Shown here: positions 41,259-54,332 of the stretch, one piece after another | How the letters are laid out: each line of letters opens with the position of its first letter | Numbering within the stretch: the first letter of the stretch is position 1 | Assembly (NCBI GenBank): GCA_965208275.1 | Contig: OZ242331.1 | Coordinates: 4,650,001 to 4,714,000, forward strand | DNA: 64,000 nucleotides | DNA from: Bin5 sp022827195 | Lineage (GTDB): Bacteria > Chloroflexota > Anaerolineae > Caldilineales > Caldilineaceae | Direction of reading: 5' to 3' | Made by a program: the position numbers and the translations under genes | Notes under the pieces: model-generated | What the model was told of the DNA's origin: nothing | Database searches by the model: none | Seen by the model: only the letters and a program-made list of their open reading frames with translations

Positions 41259-42251
41259 CTACCGTTCGGCCCTTTTCTCAGCGATGCGTAGCTTCGCCGA
41301 GCGGCTGCGCGGGTTCCTTTCAATCTCAGCGGCCGCCGGCACGATCGGTTTCCTGTTGTATATCGACAGTACAGGAACCTGCTCATGGCCGCCGCTCGGC
41401 AGCGTCGGATCAGGCCGGAATCTGCGAGCCTGATCCTGCATCCAACGTTTGACGAGCCGGTCCTCCAGGCTGTGAAAAGCAATGATTGCAACCCGTCCGC
41501 CCACCCGCAGCAGCCCGGGAATCTGCGTCAACGTCCGCTCCAACTGTCCCAGTTCGTCGTTGACCGCAATCCGCAGCGCCTGAAAGGTGCGCGTTGCCGG
41601 ATGGATCTTCCGTCTGCCGCGCCTGCCCACGACTTTCGCTACGATTTCCGCCAGTTCAGCTGTGGTCGTGACCGGGCGGCTGGCGACGATGGCACGGGCG
41701 ATGGCGCGGCTCTGTCTCTCCTCTCCGTATCTGTACAGAATCCCGGCGATCTCCTCCCAACGCCTGCCGTTTAACAGAGCGGCCGCGCTCTCTCCTGCCG
41801 ACGGATCAAAGCGCATGTCCAGCGGGCCGTCGTGCTGAAAGGCAAAACCCCGCGCCGCCGTATCCAGCTGATAACTGCTGAGACCCAGATCGAGCAGAAT
41901 GCCGTCGACAGCGGCAAAACCCTGTTGGCCGGCGACCCGGGTCATCTGATCGAACGGCGTATGGACCAGCCGCAATCTGCCGGTCTTGATCTCCTCCGGA
42001 AAGCGCTCTCGTACCCTTTCGATCGCTTCCGGGTCCGCGTCCAATCCCAGTACCCGTCCGTTGCCGGCTCCGGCGGCGGAGCGGGTGCGGTGCAACAGCA
42101 GTTGCGTATGGCCGCCGCCGCCCACCGTTCCGTCGATGAAACAGCCGCCCGGTTGAGCATTCAGCCCCGTCAACGCTTCATCCGCCAGAACGGGACAGTG
42201 TCCAACGCCCTCTTCGGATCCAATGCCCTCTTCGGGCCGGCGCTGCGCCAA
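41259..42251 (-). CDS. rsmH: 16S rRNA (cytosine-1402-N4)-methyltransferase RsmH (MraW)
   Basis: A 330-residue SAM-dependent methyltransferase. Motifs are GHCPVLADEALTGLN at the N-terminus, GCFIDGTVGGGGHTQLLL (SAM loop), VLGLDADPEAIERV, AVDGILLDLGLSSYQLDTA, and in the C-terminal half KVVGRRGRRKIHPATRTFQA and RVAIIAFHSLEDRLVKRWM. TTG at 42251 is the start: GGGAG lies 10 nt upstream within the mraZ end. The longer frame to 42539 lies wholly inside mraZ in another frame and does not resemble the family. It is the second gene of the cluster. Confidence 0.96.
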   Translation of the reverse strand: MAQRRPEEGIGSEEGVGHCPVLADEALTGLNAQPGGCFIDGTVGGGGHTQLLLHRTRSAAGAGNGRVLGLDADPEAIERVRERFPEEIKTGRLRLVHTPFDQMTRVAGQQGFAAVDGILLDLGLSSYQLDTAARGFAFQHDGPLDMRFDPSAGESAAALLNGRRWEEIAGILYRYGEERQSRAIARAIVASRPVTTTAELAEIVAKVVGRRGRRKIHPATRTFQALRIAVNDELGQLERTLTQIPGLLRVGGRVAIIAFHSLEDRLVKRWMQDQARRFRPDPTLPSGGHEQVPVLSIYNRKPIVPAAAEIERNPRSRSAKLRIAEKRAER

Positions 42252-42256
42252 TGGTG

Positions 42257-42682
42257 TCAGACTCCCAGGGCGGCGAACAGGTCCTCTCCGAACTGCGTGG
42301 GAGTGAGCATCTGCTGCTCCCACTGCGCCGGGTCCCACAGTTCGATATAGGTATTCATGCCGGCGATGACCACCTCGTTCTCGATTCCCGCGAACTCGCG
42401 CAGACGCTGGCTGATCAGGATACGACCCTGCCGGTCCGGTTTCAGGTCCTCCGCCGCGCTGAACAGCGCCCGCCGCAGCTGCGCGGTCCGCTGGTCTATC
42501 AGGGGAAGGGAGCTGACCCGGGCCGCTACATCCTGCCATTCGTCCAGCGGCATCAGCATGAGACAGCCGCCGGTCGGGTTGCGCGTCACCACCAAGCCGG
42601 GCATCAGTCGGTGCCGGAACTTGGCGGGAATCGTGACCCGCCCCTTATCGTCCAGACTATGGGTGAACTCACCGAGAAACAT
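42257..42682 (-). CDS. mraZ: Transcriptional regulator MraZ
   Basis: A 141-residue AbrB-like fold protein with two tandem MraZ domains: MFLGEFTHSLDDKGRVTIPA at the N-terminus, and LKPDRQGRILISQRLREFAG near residue 80, each carrying the DxxGR signature. MraZ binds short direct repeats near its own promoter and tunes dcw expression. ATG 42682 gives the canonical MFLGE start, with GAGGT about 15 nt upstream, an unusually long spacing. It heads the dcw cluster. No TGGGA-type repeats typical of proteobacterial MraZ sites stand out upstream. Confidence 0.97.
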   Translation of the reverse strand: MFLGEFTHSLDDKGRVTIPAKFRHRLMPGLVVTRNPTGGCLMLMPLDEWQDVAARVSSLPLIDQRTAQLRRALFSAAEDLKPDRQGRILISQRLREFAGIENEVVIAGMNTYIELWDPAQWEQQMLTPTQFGEDLFAALGV

Positions 42683-42943
42683 GAATTCGAGAGATTACCT
42701 CTATGGGCGGCACCACCTTCAAGCAGGGGTGCATCCAACTTTCAAAACTGCGAATTTGTCAGGGGTATCTCAGGGCGTAAGGCAAGCCGGCGGCACGTTA
42801 CCCCGAGCGGGCGGAGCGCCTTCCCGCCCCACTCCGGACCGAACGTGAAACTTTTCTTTCATCCGGCTCTCCAGCAGCTCGTACAAAGCGGGGTGTTTGG
42901 ACCGTGCAGGCATTCCAGGAACCCACGGGCGAAAGCGAGCGAA

Positions 42944-43333
42944 TTACACTTTGTAATCCAACGTCATGTCGTGCTCTTCATCATGTCCGGCAGAGAACCC
43001 GCCGGTACCCGAAAGCCCGGCCAGTTCGTCGGTGCCCGACCCCGCAACCACCTCGTACTCGGCTGTGGCCTTTTCGCCGTCGTAGGACCCCGTGTGGCGG
43101 AGCACGAAGCTGCCAGTCCGCCCGCCCAAGCTGCCCACAACCTTCTCGAAACCTGAAAACGAAGCGCCGCCGCCGTCGAGGTACGCCATTACGTACATGA
43201 GGTTGCCTGTCCCGGTCAGATCGCCATGGAAAGACTTCTTCACGTGCGCCCGGGTGAGCTTCGGCCCGTCCGCTGGTTCGTCAAATGGCTCTTCGTCCCA
43301 GCTTATGATTTTGAACCTGGCCTCTGTGCGCAT
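42944..43333 (-). CDS. DUF3224 domain-containing protein
   Basis: A 129-residue protein fitting the DUF3224 pattern: an N-terminal SWDEEPF and KLTRAHVKKSFHGDLTGTGN, then VGSLGGRTGSFVLRHTGSYD, and VVAGSGTDELAGLSGTGGF near the C-terminus, ending TLDYKV. This domain is a small beta-barrel of unknown function. The start is ATG 43333, with GGAGAAG just upstream. It is upstream of mraZ on the same strand with a 261-bp gap, so it need not be co-transcribed. A palindrome ATTACA-CTT-TGTAAT overlaps its stop codon. Confidence 0.85.
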   Translation of the reverse strand: MRTEARFKIISWDEEPFDEPADGPKLTRAHVKKSFHGDLTGTGNLMYVMAYLDGGGASFSGFEKVVGSLGGRTGSFVLRHTGSYDGEKATAEYEVVAGSGTDELAGLSGTGGFSAGHDEEHDMTLDYKV

Positions 43334-44224
43334 CTCTTCTCCAGGATGGGGGATAGGAATGTGCGGCGCCGGTTTGCCGCGTTGCCCCAGTTTCGCTGTC
43401 TTGGGCCGCCGTCGCTACCGAAAAACTCTGCCCAGTGGAGCACTCGGCATGGACGTCCGCGTGGCATGATGCAACGGCGATCGGCACGGCGGTGGGCACG
43501 ACGATGGGCGTTCTGCAATGCCGATTTTTCGTCATCTTCACCCAGACGAGCCTCGCAGGGCAGCCGCCCCACTTTCTCCCATATTGTCCCATAGCGAATA
43601 CATACCGCAAAACCTATTCTGGCAAAAACGGGCGTGGGCCGCCGGCAGAAACGGCTTGATATCGCCCTCTTTATGAAGGGAAAACGCAGCCGTATCATAG
43701 GGTTTCGCGCTTCTGGCGACCGTGCCGCACTCGCCGTACCGAAGCTACCGGAACAGCCTTCCCGTGGCTCCACTTCGGTCGTCCCCTTATCTGGTGCCGG
43801 GCGTCTGCCCGCCTTACTTGCGGCGCCTGCAGTCTGGCTGGCGAAGGCAGGCAGTTCCGCCAGCACATCTGTCAGAAGCGGGCCGGGGCTTTGTCTTCGT
43901 TTCATGGCGTCGGTTCACGCGTGCGACACTTGGCCCGTTTGCATCGTAGGCATATCGTAGGCAAATTGCACAGGACTGCCCATGGCCTGAATTCAGCTGC
44001 ATCCTGGCGGAATTGCGCCCCATCTCGACCGAGTCGGGCCCGGATTCAGCCGCAGGGCTGCCTGCACTGGCAGCGCGCCCCGCCAAAATTGGCGCGCAAC
44101 CGGAGCTTACCGCTCTGTTTCGCGCCATTGGTCCCCGCGCCGCACCTCTTTCCGGCCGGGAAGCAGCCGTTGTCACAGGAAACGACTGCCCGATGATTCA
44201 GTATGTAGCGATTATCTGACAGAG
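43334..44224. other. Divergent intergenic region between dcw side and rpoB side
   Basis: About 890 bp at the point where the coding strand switches. The frame of 200 codons at 43303-43905 (minus) has no family match. It contains one CGTAG direct-repeat element (43945-43963). No DnaA-box cluster was seen. Confidence 0.6.
43945..43963 (+). promoter_or_regulatory. CGTAG direct-repeat element, copy 3
   Basis: CGTAGGCATATCGTAGGCA, two perfect CGTAGGCA cores with start points 11 bp apart, the most regular of three copies in the window. The other two are in the ftsA-ftsZ gap. Confidence 0.5.
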
Positions 44225-44253
44225 TTGACAGGCGGCCCTGCATACAGTAAAAT
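44225..44253 (+). promoter_or_regulatory. Near-consensus sigma-70 promoter
   Basis: TTGACA (44225-44230), 17 bp, TAAAAT (44248-44253). Six and five of six matches to consensus. The start would be near 44260, about 190 bp before the small membrane-protein gene. Confidence 0.75.
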
Positions 44254-44447
44254 CAACATTGCTGGATCTTGTGCCGGCAACAGTGTTCTCATCCGGCGTG
44301 TCCTCCCGGCGTGTTATTTCTGGCCTGTGACCCAGGCATCTCACCAGAGGACCCTTTATCAGATGCCCAGGAACTAAATCAGGCCGCATACCCGGGAGGT
44401 ACCGCCAGCCAGCATTTTATAGTGGACGCAATGAAGGAGACGTGAAT

Positions 44448-44627
44448 GTGAACGCCGCTGCCCAAAGTCGCCAGATGCTCTTTGCCATCGTCCTGGTGAT
44501 CGCCCTGTTGGCGATGCTCATCTATCTTTACCCGGCCCTGGCTTCGAGCTACGACAACGGCGCTTCGACGATTACGGGGAACGACCTCAATATCGAAACT
44601 GTGGACGACTCGACAATTCAGCGATAA
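44448..44627 (+). CDS. Small single-helix membrane protein
   Basis: A 59-residue protein of unknown function: a polar N-terminus (NAAAQSRQ), one membrane helix (MLFAIVLVIALLAMLIYLYP, about residues 10-29), then an acidic, Thr/Asn/Ser-rich tail facing outward or inward (ITGNDLNIETVDDSTI). The start is GTG 44448, with GGAG 8 nt upstream; GTG 44442 is in frame but too close to the ribosome site. A near-consensus promoter lies 195 bp upstream. No family recognised. It is upstream of rpoB, with a separate promoter between them. Confidence 0.6.
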   Translation: MNAAAQSRQMLFAIVLVIALLAMLIYLYPALASSYDNGASTITGNDLNIETVDDSTIQR

Positions 44628-45067
44628 CTCGCAACAACCTCAACACCGGCGCAATGAACACAACGGCGTGTAGCGCGCTAACTCTTCAGTCGCAACGAAG
44701 CACCTGTCTTTCCATAAACTATCTGTTCCGATGTCTTGGCAGAGCCTTGCCAGCCACACCGGTTCTACATTCCCTTCCCGCAGGAATGCGTGACCTGCTC
44801 CCGTCACTCCGTCTGCCTCCCGGCCCCCGACCATACACGAACTACGTTTCGCTTTCGGAGATCTTTTCCCTTAAACGCTTGTAAACGCTCGTAATCGCTC
44901 GTAGAGCGCCCGGCTTTGCTCGTAAAGCGCTCTACGAGGAGAGCTTGTGTATTCAGATTGCGTCATCGGTCTCCCAGTGCCTTGCCTGTTTTCCCGCCCG
45001 CGTCGCCGGGCCGCTATCCTTTCCGGTCCCGCGACAAATTTGGAATTTACTTGTCAACACAAAAGTT
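44628..45067. other. Intergenic region upstream of the rpoB promoter
   Basis: No convincing gene. It includes three 10-bp direct repeats and a 12-bp inverted repeat at 44876-44938, which may bind a regulator or fold in RNA read from the upstream promoter. Confidence 0.6.
44876..44938. repeat. 10-bp tandem repeats and 12-bp inverted repeat upstream of rpoB
   Basis: Tandem units CGCTTGTAAA, CGCTCGTAAT, CGCTCGTAGA (44876-44905), then CTCGTAGAGCGC (44898-44909) paired with GCGCTCTACGAG (44927-44938) across a 17-nt loop that holds another GCTCGTAAA. No T-run follows. Confidence 0.7.
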
Positions 45068-45096
45068 TTGACATCAGGCAGATCATGCTATATACT
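45068..45096 (+). promoter_or_regulatory. Strong sigma-70 promoter of rpoB-rpoC
   Basis: TTGACA (45068-45073), 17 bp, TATACT (45091-45096). Expected start near 45103, giving a leader of about 350 nt before rpoB. The leader has several GC-rich stems, for example around 45195-45215. Confidence 0.8.
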
Positions 45097-45453
45097 CACC
45101 TTTTCAGGGTAAAAACTGTTTTCGCCGGTTGCGTATCGGCGTCATATTGCTGGAGTCATAATTCAATGCCCCCAGGTTCCGTTTTGACGGGGCGGCCGGT
45201 TTCCGGCCCGGTGGGGTGTTTGCTGGCCCAACCCATTATGTCCAATGGCGTTGGGTCTTTGACTTTTGATACAGCGCTCAACGCGCCCCAGGCCCCGGCC
45301 TGAGGCACAGATGCGATGGGAGCGGGACGCTGCAAGGACCCGTCCCGCATTGAAACCCACTTGCCTTGTCGCACGTTGCAGCCGCCGCTTGCAGGTCTGC
45401 TGACAACGGCGCGCAATGCGGGTGAAACTGTAATGCAAAGGAGTATGCGCTAT

Positions 45454-49311
<3,858 letters not shown>

Positions 49312-49413
49312 TTAGTTTCTGGTTGTTTGCTTTTGGTGTCTCGTGAACCGCCGCAAGCACATGGCGTCGCAAGAACTGAAAACTGACGGCTAAGAGCTAT
49401 TAAAGGAGCTAAA

Positions 49414-52400
49414 ATGGAAGTACGAGATTTTGACGCAATTCGTATCTCTCTTGCCTCCCCGGATCAGATCGACGATTGGAGCTTCGGCGAAGTAACCAAG
49501 CCGGAGACGATCAACTATCGCACCCTGCGGCCGGAGCGGGACGGCCTCTTCTGCGAGCGCATCTTCGGGCCGCAGAAGGACTGGGAATGCGCCTGCGGCA
49601 AGTACAAGCGCATTCGCTATAAGGGCATTGTCTGCGACAAGTGCGGCGTCGAAGTTGCGCCGCAGCGGGTCCGCCGCGAGCGGATGGGCCACATCAAGCT
49701 GGCGTCGCCTGTCAGCCATATCTGGTATGTCAAGGGCGTTCCCAGCCACCTCGGGCTGCTCCTCAACATCAGCCCCCGCCATCTGGAGCGCGTGCTCTAC
49801 TTCGCGCAGTTCATCATCACCGAGGTGAATGAAGACGCACGCAGCCGCGCCATCCAGCGCCTCGAAAAAGAGATGCAGATGGGCGTCACCCGCCTCGAAG
49901 GCACTGCGCAAGAGCAGATCGATGTCGTAGAGGCCACCGCGCAAAGCCAGCTTGACGAATTGGACGCGCAGGAACAGGCCCAGATTTCAGAGCTTGATGA
50001 ACGCATCAACCGCTCTTCGTCGGAGACGATCAGCCAGGCCCAGAAGCTGCAGGACTGGATTAAGGAGAATCTCCGCAAGAAGGCGCGCGAGGACAAGGGG
50101 CTCGATTGGGTTGATGAACCCATTATCTCGGCCAATGACACCGTCGGCGCCAAACATGAGCGGCTCGTCAATGATCACGTTCAGACGCGGCTGGACAGGC
50201 TGCAGGTCGAGTCCGACGAGGAAAAGTTGGACATTCGTGCTCTGGTTCAGGCCAAGCAGGCGTTCGTGCACCAGGAGTTGGAAGCGTTGCTCACGAAGCT
50301 GCGCGAAGACCTGGGCGAGCAGCGCGGCCGGCTGCAAACCAGCGCCGACGCCGAAATGGACGAGTTGAAGAGTATGCACGAGATGCAGCTCCTGACCGAA
50401 ACGCGCTACCGCGAATTGGCCGACCGCTGGGGCAATATCTTCAAGGCAGGCATGGGCGCCGAAGCGATTCGCGATATCGTCGCCAAGGTCAACCTGGAGG
50501 CGCTGGCGAAAGAGTTGCGCACCGAAATCTTCACGACCAAGAGCAAGCAGCGCCGCAAAAAAGCGGCCAAGCGCCTGCGCGTCGTCGAGAACTTCCGCAA
50601 GAGCGGTAACCGCCCCGAGTGGATGGTGCTGACGACCCTGCCGGTTATTCCCCCGGAACTGCGCCCGATGGTGCAACTGGACGGCGGGCGCTTCGCCACC
50701 AGCGACCTCAACGACCTCTACCGCCGCGTGATCAACCGCAACAACCGTCTCAAGCGTCTGCTCGACCTCGGCGCCCCCGATGTCATCGTCCGCAATGAGA
50801 AGCGCATGTTGCAGGAGGCGGTCGACAGCCTGATCGACAACGGACGGCGGGGCCGCGCGGTCAGCCGCAGCGGCAAGCGCAAGCTCAAGAGCCTGAGCGA
50901 TATGCTCAAGGGCAAGCAAGGCCGTTTCCGCCGCAATCTGTTGGGCAAACGCGTCGACTACTCCGGCCGCTCGGTCATCGTCATCGGCCCCACTTTGAAG
51001 CTGCACCAGTGCGGTCTGCCCAAAAAGATGGCGCTGGAGCTGTTCAAGCCCTTCGTCATGCGGCGCCTGGTCGAGGACAACTACGCGCACAACATCAAGA
51101 GCGCCAAGCGCATGGTGGACCGGCAACAGTCCGAAGTGTGGGATGAGCTGGAGGAGATCTGCCGCGAGCGGCCCGTGCTGCTGAACCGGGCGCCCACCCT
51201 GCATCGCCTCGGAATTCAGGCCTTTGAAGTCACGCTGGTGGAAGGGAGCGCGATCCAGCTGCATCCGCTCGTCTGCGACGCCTTCAACGCCGATTTCGAC
51301 GGCGACCAGATGGCCGTGCATGTACCGCTGAGCCAGTCCGCGGTCGATGAAGCCCGGCAGCTGATGCTCTCCAGCCAGAATCTGCTCAAACCAAGCAGCG
51401 GTGAACCGATCGTCGGCCCCTCCAAAGATATGGTGATGGGGGTCTACTATTTGACCACCGAAGAGCACAAGGATGCGGAGGACAAGGCGCTGCCGCTCTT
51501 CAGCTCGATGGACGAGGCAGAGTACATTTACAGCCTCGGCCATATCCAGTTGCGCGATTCGATTCGCGTACGCTTCACCTCGCGTTTCGACGTGCAGCCG
51601 ATCGAGTCGATGGAGGTGAGCGAGCGGGTAATGGATGCCCTAAAGGAGCACGGCATCGCCACAGTTGGCGGGTTGATGGACATCTACGCCCAGGGCGAAC
51701 GCCATATGGTGCAGGAGATCGCGGCGTTCGGACTGGCGGCCATGAACGAGGTGCGCGACGCACTGCGCAAGATGCGCCTGTTGGGCGCCAACTGGCCGCA
51801 AGATCGCCTCATCCGCACAACAATCGGACGCATCATCTTCAACCGGGCGCTGCCGGAAGAGTTGTGGTTCGTCAACGATCTTCTTGACAAGAAGGGCGTC
51901 AATGACGTCATCGACGACTGCTACAAACATCTCGGCCGTGAGGTAACAGCCGAAACGGTCGACAATATCAAGGACCTGGGCTTCGAATACGCGACCCGTT
52001 CCGGCATAACCATCGCTGTGAGCGACATTCAGGTACCCCATGAAAAGGATGAGATCGTCGAGCGCACTTCCGAAGAAGTCGCGGAGGCTGAGCGGCAGTA
52101 CCGTCGCGGCCTGATCACCGAGGAAGAGCTGTACGAAAAGACGGTCGAGCTCTGGACGCGGGCCGCCGACGAGGTAACGGCCGCGGTGCGCAAGCTGCTC
52201 AGCCCGCTCGAAGGGCTGGGCGCAATGGCCCACTCCGGCTCGACCAAGGGCGGGGTCAATACTGTGCGCCAGCTGGCCGGAATGCGCGGCCTGATCGCCG
52301 GCCCCAACGGGCGCATCATTCCCTTGCCGATCCGGTCGAACTTCCGCGAAGGGCTGACCGCGCTCGAGTACTTCCTCAGCACGCACGGCGGGCGCAAAGG

Positions 52401-54042
52401 TCTCGCCGATACTGCCCTGCGCACGGCAGACGCCGGCTATCTGACCCGCCGTCTGGTTGACGTGGCCCAGGACGTGATCGTCACCGAAGATGACTGCGGC
52501 ACGAACGCCGGTATCAGAATCGATGCCGACCGGTCACAGAAGATGGGCGAAAGCTTCGCCGACCGCGTCGCCACCCGCACGCTGGCCAGCGCAATTGCGC
52601 TGCCGGATGAGGATGAGCCGCTGCTGAAACGCAATAGCGTCATCGACGAGGCCGCGCTCGCGGCCATCGAACGCCATAAGGTAGGAGAAGCTACCGTATT
52701 CAGCCCGCTGACCTGTGAGTCCCGCTTCGGGCTGTGCAAGAAATGTTACGGCACCGACCTGGCCCGCGGCGGAACGGTCGAGCAGGGCGAAGCGGTGGGC
52801 ATCATCGCGGCGCAGTCGATCGGCGAGCCGGGCACGCAGCTTACATTGCGTACCTTCCACACCGGCGGCGTGGCCGGCAGCGACGACATCACGCAGGGTC
52901 TGCCCCGCGTCGAAGAGCTCTTCGAAGTCCGCAATCCCAAGGGCGAAGCGGTTATCAGCGAGATCGACGGCAAGGTCGATATCTGGTGGGAAGGCGACCA
53001 GCGTATGCTCAAGGTGAGCCGTACCGAACTCAAACGCCGCGAAATCGCAGTTCCCGAGGGCTTCCAACTGCTGGTCGATTCGGATGATCGCGTGCAGGAA
53101 GATACCGTCATCGCCCGCAACGGCGAAGAGGACGAGCAGAGCCTCCTGGCGGGGATGGAAGGCCAGGTCTTCGCCGAAAACGGCCAGGTCATCATCCGCC
53201 GCGAAGATTCGCTGGTCTGGGAGACCGATATTCCCGCCAATGCCCGTCTGCGCGTCGAGAAGGGCGAGGAAGTGACCGCCGGCGAGCAGCTCACGGAAGG
53301 CTCGAAGAACCCGCGCGAGATTCTGCGCATTCAGGGCCGCGAGGCATGTCAACTCTATCTGTTGGAGCAGGTTCAGCAGGTCTATCGCAGCCAGGGCGTT
53401 GCCATCCACGATAAGCATATCGAGGTGATCCTGCGCCAGCTGCTGCGCCGCGTCATGATCCGCGCGACCGGCGACACCGATTTCCTGCCTGGTGAGCTGG
53501 TCGACCGCTTCCAGTTTGAGGACGAGAACAACAGCATCGTCAAACGCGGCGGACGCCCTGCCAAGGCCGAACCGGTCGTGCTCGGGCTGACAAAGGCCGC
53601 TCTGAATACCGAGAGCTTCCTGGCCGCAGCCAGCTTCCAGGAGACCACGCGCGTGCTCACCGATGCCGCCGTGCAGGGCCAGCGCGACGAGCTGCGCGGC
53701 CTCAAGGAGAACGTCATCATCGGCAAGCTGATCCCGGTCGGCTCCGGTTTCCGTACCCGGCGCATGTGGGAAGAAGAGAAACAGCAGGCCATTGAACAGT
53801 TGAGCGAGCAGCAGGATGGCAAGGGCATTGACGAAATCGTCGATGAAGAGCTGAGCGAACTCGAGTTCGATCTCGACGACCCCGATTTGGATCTGGCCGA
53901 CCTTTCCGGTCTGGCTGAAATGGGTATCGGTCCGCTCGGCATGTTGTCCGGCTTCGGCGGCAGCGAGGACGAAGAGATCGACTTCGATTTCAATAACCTG
54001 AAAGAAGAGGAAAACGAAGAGATCAACGTCGACCTGCGTTAG
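49414..54042 (+). CDS. rpoC: RNA polymerase beta' subunit
   Basis: A 1542-residue subunit. The first zinc-binding site has Cys at about 59, 61, 74 and 77 (CACGKYK, CDKCG). The active-site NADFDGDQMAVH lies near residue 625 and binds the catalytic Mg. The second zinc site reads LTCESRFGLCKKCYGTD near 1100, followed by the trigger-region EGEAVGIIAAQSIGEPGTQL type block (QGEAVGIIAAQSIGEPGTQL). An extra coiled-coil-rich segment of about 180 residues (about 150-330, many Glu/Gln/Leu) lies after HLERVLYFAQFIITEV. The tail is very acidic. ATG 49414 has TAAAGGAG 7 nt upstream. A perfect terminator follows. Confidence 0.99.
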   Translation: MEVRDFDAIRISLASPDQIDDWSFGEVTKPETINYRTLRPERDGLFCERIFGPQKDWECACGKYKRIRYKGIVCDKCGVEVAPQRVRRERMGHIKLASPVSHIWYVKGVPSHLGLLLNISPRHLERVLYFAQFIITEVNEDARSRAIQRLEKEMQMGVTRLEGTAQEQIDVVEATAQSQLDELDAQEQAQISELDERINRSSSETISQAQKLQDWIKENLRKKAREDKGLDWVDEPIISANDTVGAKHERLVNDHVQTRLDRLQVESDEEKLDIRALVQAKQAFVHQELEALLTKLREDLGEQRGRLQTSADAEMDELKSMHEMQLLTETRYRELADRWGNIFKAGMGAEAIRDIVAKVNLEALAKELRTEIFTTKSKQRRKKAAKRLRVVENFRKSGNRPEWMVLTTLPVIPPELRPMVQLDGGRFATSDLNDLYRRVINRNNRLKRLLDLGAPDVIVRNEKRMLQEAVDSLIDNGRRGRAVSRSGKRKLKSLSDMLKGKQGRFRRNLLGKRVDYSGRSVIVIGPTLKLHQCGLPKKMALELFKPFVMRRLVEDNYAHNIKSAKRMVDRQQSEVWDELEEICRERPVLLNRAPTLHRLGIQAFEVTLVEGSAIQLHPLVCDAFNADFDGDQMAVHVPLSQSAVDEARQLMLSSQNLLKPSSGEPIVGPSKDMVMGVYYLTTEEHKDAEDKALPLFSSMDEAEYIYSLGHIQLRDSIRVRFTSRFDVQPIESMEVSERVMDALKEHGIATVGGLMDIYAQGERHMVQEIAAFGLAAMNEVRDALRKMRLLGANWPQDRLIRTTIGRIIFNRALPEELWFVNDLLDKKGVNDVIDDCYKHLGREVTAETVDNIKDLGFEYATRSGITIAVSDIQVPHEKDEIVERTSEEVAEAERQYRRGLITEEELYEKTVELWTRAADEVTAAVRKLLSPLEGLGAMAHSGSTKGGVNTVRQLAGMRGLIAGPNGRIIPLPIRSNFREGLTALEYFLSTHGGRKGLADTALRTADAGYLTRRLVDVAQDVIVTEDDCGTNAGIRIDADRSQKMGESFADRVATRTLASAIALPDEDEPLLKRNSVIDEAALAAIERHKVGEATVFSPLTCESRFGLCKKCYGTDLARGGTVEQGEAVGIIAAQSIGEPGTQLTLRTFHTGGVAGSDDITQGLPRVEELFEVRNPKGEAVISEIDGKVDIWWEGDQRMLKVSRTELKRREIAVPEGFQLLVDSDDRVQEDTVIARNGEEDEQSLLAGMEGQVFAENGQVIIRREDSLVWETDIPANARLRVEKGEEVTAGEQLTEGSKNPREILRIQGREACQLYLLEQVQQVYRSQGVAIHDKHIEVILRQLLRRVMIRATGDTDFLPGELVDRFQFEDENNSIVKRGGRPAKAEPVVLGLTKAALNTESFLAAASFQETTRVLTDAAVQGQRDELRGLKENVIIGKLIPVGSGFRTRRMWEEEKQQAIEQLSEQQDGKGIDEIVDEELSELEFDLDDPDLDLADLSGLAEMGIGPLGMLSGFGGSEDEEIDFDFNNLKEEENEEINVDLR

Positions 54043-54064
54043 AAGCCGATAGGAGTTCAAATGC

Positions 54065-54099
54065 AAGGGTGGAGGCGCGAACGGCCTCCACCCTTTTTC
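54065..54099 (+). terminator. Rho-independent terminator after rpoC
   Basis: Perfect 11-12-bp stem GGGTGGAGGC/GCCTCCACCC with a 7-nt loop, followed by TTTTTC. It starts 23 bp after the rpoC stop and separates rpoBC from the rpsL group. Confidence 0.95.
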
Positions 54100-54262
54100 G
54101 TTGCCCCGTCGCGGGCTGCCAGGCGTCGCCGGCTAGGCCTGGGCTCTCCCCGACTGCATCATCCGTTTTCTCTTTCCTCTCGACTGTCAGCCGGCACAAA
54201 GCCCCGCTTCACCCTCGCTTCGATTGCGTCCATGACAAAACAGCTATGTGATCAAAACGGAT

Positions 54263-54292
54263 TTGCTTTCGACAGTTCGGCTGTGATAGACT
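54263..54292 (+). promoter_or_regulatory. Candidate promoter for rpsL-rpsG
   Basis: TTGCTT (54263-54268), 18 bp, TAGACT (54287-54292), about 40 bp before the rpsL start. Moderate match, but expected after the strong terminator just upstream. Confidence 0.4.
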
Positions 54293-54332
54293 ATCAGATC
54301 TTGGGTTTGAGAGACGACCAGGGAGGAGACCT

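Noticed and set aside
42251..42539. N-terminal extension of rsmH through mraZ
   Set aside because: The extra 96 residues are an out-of-frame reading of mraZ; the TTG at 42251 with a ribosome site gives a normal RsmH.
42683..42943. mraZ promoter
   Set aside because: No hexamer pair with proper spacing was found on the minus strand; leader direct repeats of CAGGGGT are too short to call.
43303..43905. 200-codon minus-strand frame overlapping the DUF3224 gene start
   Set aside because: It overlaps a convincing gene and has low-complexity composition without motifs.
43334..44224. Possible replication origin at the strand switch
   Set aside because: No cluster of DnaA boxes or AT-rich unwinding stretch was seen, and no dnaA or dnaN nearby.
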